This document shows, one piece after another, positions 1 through 4,327 of a DNA stretch of 6,005 nt. The number at the start of each line of letters is the position of its first letter. Positions within the stretch are counted from its first letter, which is position 1. The notes below the pieces were generated by a model, which was not told the origin of the DNA, ran no database searches, and worked only from the letters and a program-made list of their open reading frames with translations. The position numbers were made by a program, and so were the translations under genes. Source of the DNA: Betaproteobacteria bacterium RIFCSPLOWO2_02_FULL_62_17 (GTDB lineage: Bacteria; Pseudomonadota; Gammaproteobacteria; Burkholderiales; SG8-39); assembly GCA_001770355.1 (NCBI GenBank), contig MEQV01000309.1, forward strand, positions 40,458-46,462, written 5' to 3'.

Positions 1-837
1 GCTGGATTGAAGCGAAACGGCATTCCGACCATCCACTACGTCAGCCCATCGCTGTGGGCCTGGCGCGGCGGCCGCATCCGCGCGATGGCGCGTTCAGCCG
101 ATCACGTTCTGGCGCTTTTCCCGTTTGAGGAGCGTTTGTACCGGGATGCGGGCATCGCGGCGACCTATGTGGGGCACCCGCTTGCCGATTCCATCGAGCC
201 GGGGGATTGGACCCACTGGGGCAGGGAGCAGCTCAAGTTGCAGCCCGGCAGGAAAATTTTCGCCATGCTGCCCGGCAGCCGCCAGTCGGAATTGCAATAT
301 CACGCGATGCCTTTCGTGAAAACAGCGCAATGTATCGCCAAACGCTTTCCCGAAGCGCAGTTTCTCGTGCCCTTGGTAAGCCGCGAGACACGGGTTCTGT
401 TTGAAGCGGCGCAATATGACGCCCAAGCTCAGGATCTGCCCATCACGCTGCTGTTTGGGCACGCACGCGAGGCCATTGCCGCCGCAGATGCGGTTCTGGT
501 CGCCAGCGGCACCGCGACCCTGGAAGCCGCGCTTTACCGTAAGCCCATGGTCATAACCTACCGGATGTCGCCGACATCCTGGCGTCTGATTTCGCGTATG
601 CGCTATCAGCCCTGGGTTGGACTGCCCAATATTATCGCCGGACAATTTATCGTGCCCGAGATTCTGCAGGACGAGGCGACGCCGGAAAACCTGGCGCAGG
701 CTCTGATAAACGTGAGTCTTGATCCCGCCATTCAGCGTGACCTGCCGAAGCGGTTTTCAGGCATGCATGAACTGCTGCGCAGGAACGCTTCGGAGCGCGC
801 CGCCGACGTCGTGATGCCATGGTTGCAGAGCGCTTGA
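1..837 (+). CDS. lpxB: Lipid-A-disaccharide synthase LpxB, 3' part (start lies before the window)
   Basis: LpxB joins UDP-2,3-diacylglucosamine to lipid X, releasing UDP and forming the beta-1,6 lipid A disaccharide at the inner face of the cytoplasmic membrane. The reading frame is open from base 1, giving 278 residues against about 380 in the full enzyme, so roughly the first 110 residues are missing; the TTG at 7 is internal, not a start. Visible GT19-family landmarks are IHYVSPSLWAW near the left edge, VGHPLADS, the MLPGSRQSEL loop (typical of the nucleotide-sugar-binding half), and ASGTATLEAAL followed by PMVITYRMSP, a strongly conserved donor-site region. The C terminus looks complete (ends PWLQSA). 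The last 19 nt overlap rnhB, the usual lpxB-rnhB order of proteobacteria. Identification is secure from motifs and order. Confidence 0.96.
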   Translation, partial: AGLKRNGIPTIHYVSPSLWAWRGGRIRAMARSADHVLALFPFEERLYRDAGIAATYVGHPLADSIEPGDWTHWGREQLKLQPGRKIFAMLPGSRQSELQYHAMPFVKTAQCIAKRFPEAQFLVPLVSRETRVLFEAAQYDAQAQDLPITLLFGHAREAIAAADAVLVASGTATLEAALYRKPMVITYRMSPTSWRLISRMRYQPWVGLPNIIAGQFIVPEILQDEATPENLAQALINVSLDPAIQRDLPKRFSGMHELLRRNASERAADVVMPWLQSA

Positions 838-1412
838 TCTGCGGGGTCGACGAAGCGGGGCGTGGACCGCTGGCGGGCCCGGTGTTCGCGGCGGCGGTGG
901 TGTTCCGGGGCGAGCAGGCGATCGCAGGCGTGGCCGATTCCAAAGTCCTCGCGCCCAGGCGGCGCGAAATACTTGCCGCGACGATACGCGCACAAGCACT
1001 GGCCTGGGCGGTGGCACAGGCCAGCGTGGAGGAGATCGACCGTCTGAACATCCTGCAGGCGAGCCTGCTTGCCATGCGGCGCGCGGTCCTCGCGCTGGGC
1101 CTGGCGCCTTCGCTGGTACTGGTCGATGGCAGGCAGCGGCCGGCATTGGATTACCCGACACGGGCCGTGGTAAGGGGCGATGCGAGCGTGCCGCAGATAT
1201 CGGCGGCATCGATCCTGGCCAAGACTGCCAGGGATCTGGAAATGCTCCGTTTGCATGCCTTGTATCCCCAATACGGCCTGGACCGGCACAAGGGGTATCC
1301 GACCCCGCAGCATCTGAGCGCGATCAAACACTACGGCGTTTGCGAGATTCACAGGCAAAGCTACGCGCCGGTGCGCAAAGCTCTCCAGGAAAGAGCAGGC
1401 GCGCGTCCATGA
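819..1412 (+). CDS. rnhB: Ribonuclease HII
   Basis: RNase HII cleaves RNA in RNA/DNA hybrids and nicks at single ribonucleotides misincorporated in DNA, starting ribonucleotide excision repair; cytoplasmic, needs Mg or Mn. The protein is 197 aa, normal for the family. The N-terminal GVDEAGRGPLAGPV carries the catalytic Asp11 and Glu12; Asp103 (LVDGRQRP) and Asp121 (GDASVPQISAASILAK) complete the DEDD set. The C-terminal HKGYPTPQHL and the HRQSYAPV segment are also typical. The ATG at 819 puts the catalytic Asp at residue 11, consistent with family N termini. It lies inside the lpxB end (19-nt overlap) with no strong Shine-Dalgarno sequence close by, so translation is probably coupled to lpxB. 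The stop overlaps the next gene by 4 nt (ATGA). Confidence 0.97.
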   Translation: MVAERLICGVDEAGRGPLAGPVFAAAVVFRGEQAIAGVADSKVLAPRRREILAATIRAQALAWAVAQASVEEIDRLNILQASLLAMRRAVLALGLAPSLVLVDGRQRPALDYPTRAVVRGDASVPQISAASILAKTARDLEMLRLHALYPQYGLDRHKGYPTPQHLSAIKHYGVCEIHRQSYAPVRKALQERAGARP

Positions 1413-2191
1413 AGACCCTGCGTTCGCGGGATAATCCCCTGCTCAAACAATTGATAAAATTGTCCGGCTCGTCGCGCGAGCGCCGCCTGAGCGGCACCGC
1501 CATTCTGGACGGAGAGCATCTGATCGAGGCATATTGCGCCGCGCGGATCGATTCCCTGGAACTCATCGTCGCGAGCGAATCGGGGATGCAGCGAGCGGCG
1601 ATCAGCAGGCTCATGGAGCTGGCGCCGGCACGTTCGCGCGCGCTGATTGAGGACCGTCTGCTTTCCCAGATTTCCCAGGTGGTGACGACTTCGGGGATTC
1701 TCGCGTTGATCAAGACACCGCAAGCGCCGGAACTGCCGTCGAGGGTCGATGACGGGATATTTCTGGAGGGCATACAAGATCCCGGCAATTTGGGCTCCAT
1801 CCTGCGCAGTGCACTGGGGGCAGGCTTGCGCAAGGTGTTTCTGTCGAAAGCATCGGTTTTTGCGTGGTCACCCAAGGTCATTCGCGCCGGCATGGGGGCG
1901 CATTTCCATCTTGCGATACATGAGAACGTCGATTTGCATGAGATTTGTGGACGGGCGACCGGCGTAATGGTGGCCACGCAATCGCAAGCGGGGCAAAGCA
2001 TCTATGACGCGGACCTGCGCGGGCCGGCGATCTGGATGTTCGGCAACGAAGGCGCCGGATTGTCGCGGGCTGCGCAGGAAGCAGCGGGTTTGAATGTGAG
2101 GATTCCCATGGCCGGTAAAACGGAATCGCTCAACATTGCCGCGGCGGCTGCGATCTGTCTTTTCGAGCAGTCCAGGCAAAGGCATGGGTAA
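1409..2191 (+). CDS. TrmH/SpoU-family RNA 2'-O-methyltransferase
   Basis: SAM-dependent SPOUT-superfamily enzyme that methylates a ribose 2'-OH in rRNA or tRNA; the target base cannot be told from sequence alone. The protein is 260 aa. Residues about 1-105 resemble the SpoU substrate-binding (L30e-like) domain, with AILDGEHLIEAY at 31-42. Residues about 115-255 are the knotted methyltransferase domain: motif 1 LEGIQDPGNLGSILRSA with Asn127 and the putative catalytic Arg133, motif 2 FGNEGAGLS at 211-219, and motif 3 IPMAGKTESLNIAAAAA from 232, which form the trefoil-knot SAM site. The ATG at 1409 is chosen because it makes an ATGA overlap with the rnhB stop and has AGG 9 nt upstream; earlier in-frame starts would extend into rnhB. 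It is the third gene of the lpxB-rnhB operon. RlmB, TsnR-like or YsgA-like assignments all remain open. Confidence 0.92.
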   Translation: MKTLRSRDNPLLKQLIKLSGSSRERRLSGTAILDGEHLIEAYCAARIDSLELIVASESGMQRAAISRLMELAPARSRALIEDRLLSQISQVVTTSGILALIKTPQAPELPSRVDDGIFLEGIQDPGNLGSILRSALGAGLRKVFLSKASVFAWSPKVIRAGMGAHFHLAIHENVDLHEICGRATGVMVATQSQAGQSIYDADLRGPAIWMFGNEGAGLSRAAQEAAGLNVRIPMAGKTESLNIAAAAAICLFEQSRQRHG

Positions 2192-2252
2192 AATATGGAC
2201 TTTCACCGTTTGCGGCAATCGGCAAATCACCCAGGACCGAATCATGATGATT
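2192..2252. other. Convergent intergenic gap between the methyltransferase gene and smpB
   Basis: Sixty-one bases separate two stops that face each other. The best fold I see is ACCG+AATCA (2236-2244), loop TGA, TGATT (2248-2252), a 4-nt bulge, then CGGT (2257-2260). It reaches into the smpB stop codon. It has no flanking T run on either strand, so I do not call it a terminator. TTTGC/GCAAA (about 2209-2226) is another weak 5-bp pair. No gene is seen here. Confidence 0.5.
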
Positions 2253-2702
2253 TCAACGGTTGCGCGTGCGCAATAGCTGCTGTTGCTCGCGCTTCCAGTC
2301 GCGTTCTTTTTCCGCCTCGCGCTTGTCATGCTGTTTCTTGCCTCGCGCAAGGCCGATCTCCAGTTTTATGCGCCCCTTGGTGTAATGAAGATTGAGCGGA
2401 ATCAGGGTGTAGCCGGCGCGCTCAACCTTGGCGATGAGCTTGTGAATTTCCCCGGCGTGAAGCAGCAGTTTGCGCGTTCGCACCGGATCGGGCTGAACGT
2501 GCGTCGAGGCTTCCGGAAGCGCGGAGATATGCGCGCCAATCAGGAATATCTCGCCGTTACGCACGATCACGTAGGCTTCCTTCAGTTGGGCGCGCCCTGC
2601 GCGAATCGCCTTGACTTCCCAACCGACAAGGACCAGTCCTGCCTCGAACCGCTCCTCGACGAAATAGTCGTGAAACGCCTTGCGATTCTCGACAATACTC
2701 AT
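2253..2702 (-). CDS. smpB: SsrA-binding protein SmpB (trans-translation)
   Basis: SmpB binds the tRNA-like end of tmRNA and brings it to the A site of ribosomes stalled on mRNAs lacking a stop, so the nascent chain is tagged for proteolysis and the ribosome is freed. The protein is 149 aa, near the family norm. It begins MSIVENRKAFHDYF and shows the OB-fold core EAGLVLVGWEVKAIRAGRAQL and KEAYVIVRNGEIFLIGAHI, then LLLHAGEIHKL and YTKGRIKLEIGLARGKKQHD. The last 30 residues are a highly charged tail, which in this family becomes helical in the empty mRNA channel. The ATG at 2702 matches the usual MSI- N terminus; the longer open frame up to 2747 would add 15 unlikely residues and cross the ratA start. 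The tmRNA gene is not in this window. Confidence 0.97.
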   Translation of the reverse strand: MSIVENRKAFHDYFVEERFEAGLVLVGWEVKAIRAGRAQLKEAYVIVRNGEIFLIGAHISALPEASTHVQPDPVRTRKLLLHAGEIHKLIAKVERAGYTLIPLNLHYTKGRIKLEIGLARGKKQHDKREAEKERDWKREQQQLLRTRNR

Positions 2703-2718
2703 GCTCGCGCCACATAGT
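2689..2718 (+). promoter_or_regulatory. Putative promoter of ratA-rnfH
   Basis: TCGACA (2689-2694, 5/6 match to TTGACA) and CATAGT (2713-2718, 4/6) are separated by 18 bp. The -35 lies inside the 5' end of smpB on the opposite strand, and the start would be near 2725, about 15 nt before the ratA ATG. The divergent smpB promoter overlaps this stretch, so the two could interfere with each other. A motif match only. Confidence 0.3.
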
Positions 2719-2728
2719 TCATGAAACG

Positions 2729-2734
2729 ATTGTA
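2729..2734 (-). promoter_or_regulatory. Putative extended -10 of the smpB promoter
   Basis: Read on the minus strand the site is TGT-TACAAT, a 5/6 match to the -10 hexamer preceded by the TGn extension. No good -35 lies 16-18 bp upstream, which extended -10 promoters can tolerate. Transcription would begin near 2722, leaving a leader of about 20 nt before the smpB ATG. Inferred from motifs only. Confidence 0.35.
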
Positions 2735-2739
2735 ACAAT

Positions 2740-3177
2740 ATGGTCACCGTGGAACGTTCGGCATTGGTGAATTATCCGGCGCGGGTCTTGTACGGTTTGG
2801 TGGCGGATGTCCTGTCCTATCCTGAATTCCTGCCCTGGTGCAGCGCCGCGGAGGTGAATATGAGCGAACCCGGATTCACGGTGGCCACGCTGCATGTGTC
2901 CTATCGCGGCATCCGGCAGCAATTTTCCACTCGCAATGTCAACCAACCCGAGCGTCAGATTGAAATAAGCCTGATATCGGGCCCGTTCCGCCACCTCAAG
3001 GGAACCTGGCGCTTCGACGCACTCTCGCCGCAAGCCTCGAAAGTGAGCTTGCATCTGGAATATCAGCTTTCCCACGGCCTGCTGGAGCGCGTGATGGGTT
3101 CGGTGTTCCAGCACATTGCCAACACATTTGTGGATGCGTTCGTGCACCGCGCCGAAGCCTTGCACGGGGAAAAATGA
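2740..3177 (+). CDS. ratA: RatA / COQ10-like START-domain protein
   Basis: A 145-residue protein of the polyketide cyclase/COQ10 (START-like) family. It opens with VERSALVNYPARVLYGLVADV and then YPEFLPWCSAAEV, the standard signature of this family. Later landmarks are LISGPFRHLKGTWRF and the C-terminal helix LERVMGSVFQHIANTFVDAF, which closes the hydrophobic cavity of the helix-grip fold. In E. coli RatA was reported to bind the 50S subunit and block 70S formation, whereas the mitochondrial homologue Coq10 is a ubiquinone-binding chaperone, so the real function here is uncertain. It is divergent from smpB across 37 bp and overlaps rnfH by an ATGA, the same smpB/ratA/rnfH(ratB) neighbourhood known in E. 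coli. The ATG at 2740 is the only sensible start; no strong Shine-Dalgarno is seen. Confidence 0.93.
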   Translation: MVTVERSALVNYPARVLYGLVADVLSYPEFLPWCSAAEVNMSEPGFTVATLHVSYRGIRQQFSTRNVNQPERQIEISLISGPFRHLKGTWRFDALSPQASKVSLHLEYQLSHGLLERVMGSVFQHIANTFVDAFVHRAEALHGEK

Positions 3178-3467
3178 CGCGCATCAAGGTCGAGATTGTC
3201 TACGCGCTGCCGCATTCCCATGCACTGCGGCGCGTCGAGCTGGAAGCCAATGCGACAATTGCGGACGCCATTGCTGCCAGCGGTATCGGCCGGGACTTCC
3301 CGGAAATCGATCCTGGCAAGAACCGGGTGGGAATTTACGGCCGGCGCCTGACAGCGGAAGCGCCGCTGCATGAGGGCGACAGGGTGGAGATTTATCGACC
3401 GCTTACCGCCGACCCCAAGGAGACGCGCCGGCGGCGCGCCCAGCACGCGCGCAGGGCAAAGAAGTAA
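3174..3467 (+). CDS. rnfH: RnfH family protein (RatB, UPF0125), ubiquitin-like fold
   Basis: A 97-residue protein of the RnfH/YfjF family, predicted to have a beta-grasp (ubiquitin/ThiS-like) fold; its biochemical role is unsettled. Seen here are IKVEIVYALP at the N terminus, ATIADAIAASGI, FPEIDPGKNRVGIYGRRL, and LHEGDRVEIYRPLTADPKE, all characteristic of the family, followed by a basic tail (RRRRAQHARRAKK). It does not end in Gly-Gly, so conjugation or sulfur carriage is not suggested. The ATG at 3174 overlaps the ratA TGA by 4 nt and has GGGGA just upstream, implying coupled translation. Although the name comes from an rnf electron-transport cluster, no rnf genes are present here. Its stop is 12 bp from that of the convergent DUF4124 gene. 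Confidence 0.93.
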   Translation: MTRIKVEIVYALPHSHALRRVELEANATIADAIAASGIGRDFPEIDPGKNRVGIYGRRLTAEAPLHEGDRVEIYRPLTADPKETRRRRAQHARRAKK

Positions 3468-3479
3468 GTACCGTCTGCC

Positions 3480-3959
3480 CTACTTGCAGGAATTCGCAAC
3501 CGCCTGGCGGGCGCGCTGCTTCTCCTGTTCAACCTGGGATTCATCCAGGAAAAAACGCTCGCCCTTCTCGTTGATGCTCATCTGGCGGCTGGTAAGCTCG
3601 AAACTTGCCAGTTGCCGCCGTGCCGCCGCGCAGTTCTCCTGTTCGGCCTTGGACTGTGCAAGGCGCTCGTCCTGCTTCTTGCGGCCATCGGCCTGGTCCT
3701 GCTGGCGCTTGCGGAAATCCTGTTCCAGTTCCGCGGCCGTCTTGGGACCGCCAGCCTTGGCGGCGTCGCCTGCTTTGGCTGGCGCGGCGGCCGGGGCGGG
3801 CGCAGTCGGCGCGGTCGCGATCTTGGAGGCTTTGGCGCCTTTGGGGCATGCACCTTGCGAATAGACCGTCTTGCCGGCGGCATCGACGCATTTGTTGACC
3901 TGCGCAAGCGGCGCGCTCGCAAATGAAAAAAATGCAATAAAAACAATCCATGGTTTCAT
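3480..3959 (-). CDS. Secreted DUF4124 domain-containing protein
   Basis: A predicted exported protein of 159 aa with no known biochemical function. Residues 1-19 form a classic signal peptide (MKPW, a hydrophobic core IVFIAFFSFASA, and a cut after PLA). The DUF4124 region follows at 20-41: VNKCVDAAGKTVYSQGACPKG, in which Cys24 and Cys38 would form a disulfide in the periplasm. Residues 43-75 are an Ala/Pro/Lys-rich, probably disordered linker; 76-155 are rich in Gln, Glu, Lys and Arg and likely helical or coiled coil, with two more cysteines (Cys110, Cys158) that may pair. The ATG at 3959 is preferred over 3977 because it starts the signal peptide and has GGGGAAAG at a good distance. Position between rnfH and guaB is, to my knowledge, common in betaproteobacteria. 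Confidence 0.88.
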   Translation of the reverse strand: MKPWIVFIAFFSFASAPLAQVNKCVDAAGKTVYSQGACPKGAKASKIATAPTAPAPAAAPAKAGDAAKAGGPKTAAELEQDFRKRQQDQADGRKKQDERLAQSKAEQENCAAARRQLASFELTSRQMSINEKGERFFLDESQVEQEKQRARQAVANSCK

Positions 3960-3989
3960 TGTCGCTTTCCCCGGCAAACTGTTGCAATC

Positions 3990-4018
3990 ACATTAACGAG
4001 TTTCAAGCGTAGCGTCAA
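3990..4018 (-). promoter_or_regulatory. Putative promoter of the DUF4124 gene
   Basis: On the minus strand TTGACG (4018-4013, 5/6 match to the -35) and TAATGT (3995-3990, 3/6 match to the -10) are separated by exactly 17 bp. The start would be near 3983, giving a leader of about 24 nt that holds the GGGGAAAG ribosome site. A 14-bp tandem repeat begins at the upstream edge of the -35. Confidence 0.42.
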
Positions 4019-4045
4019 TTCAGTGACCGTGATTTAGTGACGGTG
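4018..4045. repeat. Two tandem 14-bp repeats upstream of the DUF4124 gene
   Basis: Bases 4018-4031 (ATTCAGTGACCGTG) and 4032-4045 (ATTTAGTGACGGTG) match at 12 of 14 positions. One of the two differences turns ACCGT into ACGGT, so the pair also makes a 5-bp inverted repeat (4026-4030 with 4040-4044, 9-nt loop). The array touches the -35 of the putative minus-strand promoter, where an activator or repressor could bind; no regulator is recognised. Confidence 0.6.
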
Positions 4046-4123
4046 TTACGAATCGTTACTCGCGCTGCACCCCGATGTCCTGGTCCCTTAACAGCGAAAT
4101 GGCCCGGGCCAGGGCGGGCTAGT

Positions 4124-4199
4124 GAGACCGCCGGCGCATAAATCTCGCGCCGGCTGTTGGAAGCAGCGCGGCAAGCTTTTGGCCGCGCGGTCCTAGTAA
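4124..4199. repeat. 76-bp structured direct repeat, copy 1
   Basis: First of two identical, abutting units. It can fold into three arms: a closing stem GACC/GGTC (4126-4129 with 4189-4192), hairpin A GCCGGCGC/GCGCCGGC (4130-4137 with 4147-4154, loop ATAAATCTC), an 11-nt linker TGTTGGAAGCA, and hairpin B GCGCGGC/GCCGCGC (4166-4172 with 4182-4188, loop AAGCTTTTG). The stems meet with no spare bases except the linker. CTAG sits just outside on the left (4119-4122) and inside the right end (4193-4196). No coding potential is evident. Confidence 0.95.
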
Positions 4200-4275
4200 G
4201 AGACCGCCGGCGCATAAATCTCGCGCCGGCTGTTGGAAGCAGCGCGGCAAGCTTTTGGCCGCGCGGTCCTAGTAA
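4200..4275. repeat. 76-bp structured direct repeat, copy 2
   Basis: Base-for-base identical to the unit at 4124-4199, with the same three arms: closing stem 4202-4205 with 4265-4268, hairpin A 4206-4213 with 4223-4230, hairpin B 4242-4248 with 4258-4264. It ends in CTAGTAA and is followed at once by CGAATCG, which leads into the guaB promoter. Perfect identity points to a recent duplication or active copy correction. Confidence 0.95.
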
Positions 4276-4279
4276 CGAA

Positions 4280-4308
4280 TCGTGCCGCTCGTTTCAGCAG
4301 CGTATAAT
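4280..4308 (+). promoter_or_regulatory. Putative guaB(A) promoter
   Basis: A perfect TATAAT lies at 4303-4308, 19 bp before the guaB ATG, so transcription would begin near 4315 with a leader of only about 13 nt. At 17-bp spacing the -35 position (4280-4285) reads TCGTGC, a poor match, which suggests dependence on an activator or on upstream sequence. That -35 position overlaps the right end of the palindromic element. The leader is too short for a riboswitch if this start is used. Confidence 0.55.
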
Positions 4309-4327
4309 TCGGTTTTTGCGAGGTGCC

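Larger units (their letters stand above)
4048..4283. mobile_element. Candidate MITE/REP-like palindromic element upstream of guaB
   Basis: The 236-bp segment starts ACGAATCGTTACT (4048-4060) and ends AGTAACGAATCGT (4271-4283). The reverse complement of the right end matches the left end at 12 of 13 bases, which would be terminal inverted repeats. Since ACGAATCGT is itself nearly palindromic, the ends can instead be read as a 9-bp direct repeat (4048-4056, 4275-4283), that is, a target duplication around a 218-bp insert. I see no further duplicated bases outside the inverted repeats. Inside are a 10-bp perfect palindrome (GGCCCGGGCC, 4101-4110) and two identical 76-bp structured units. There is no transposase or other credible gene inside, so it would have to be moved in trans. 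The element status is inference; the repeats are directly visible. Confidence 0.45.

Noticed and set aside
2236..2260. Bidirectional terminator between the methyltransferase gene and smpB
   Set aside because: The stem is interrupted by a 4-nt bulge, is AT-rich, overlaps the smpB stop and lacks T runs.
2703..2747. 15-residue extension of SmpB
   Set aside because: SmpB proteins begin at the MSI-type Met, the extension would overlap the ratA start, and the extended -10 for smpB lies inside it.
2740..3467. RatA-RnfH as a classical toxin-antitoxin pair
   Set aside because: The pair is widely conserved as core genes in proteobacteria and RnfH does not behave as a proven antitoxin; COQ10-like function is at least as likely for RatA.
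3612..3926. Plus-strand frames of 97-164 residues opposite the DUF4124 gene
   Set aside because: They are shadow frames of GC-rich coding sequence with biased Arg, Ala and Leu content, while the minus-strand frame has a signal peptide, a ribosome site and a known domain.
4130..4188. Rho-independent terminators formed by the GC-rich hairpins
   Set aside because: No T run follows the stems on either strand, and both neighbouring genes are transcribed away from the site.
4124..4199. tRNA or tRNA-like gene, because the unit is 76 nt with stem-loops
   Set aside because: There is no 7-bp acceptor stem, no T-arm consensus, no anticodon-arm geometry, and only two internal hairpins of 8 and 7 bp with 9-nt loops.
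4124..4275. CRISPR array
   Set aside because: There are only two copies, they abut with no spacer, the unit is 76 bp, and no cas genes are present.
4124..4275. Purine or other riboswitch controlling guaB
   Set aside because: The TATAAT at 4303-4308 lies downstream of both units, so they would not be in the guaB leader, and no known purine riboswitch core is visible.
4157..4327. 57-residue N-terminal extension of GuaB
   Set aside because: It is translated from the repeat DNA, has no family counterpart, and lies upstream of the promoter and the ribosome site that serve the ATG at 4328.
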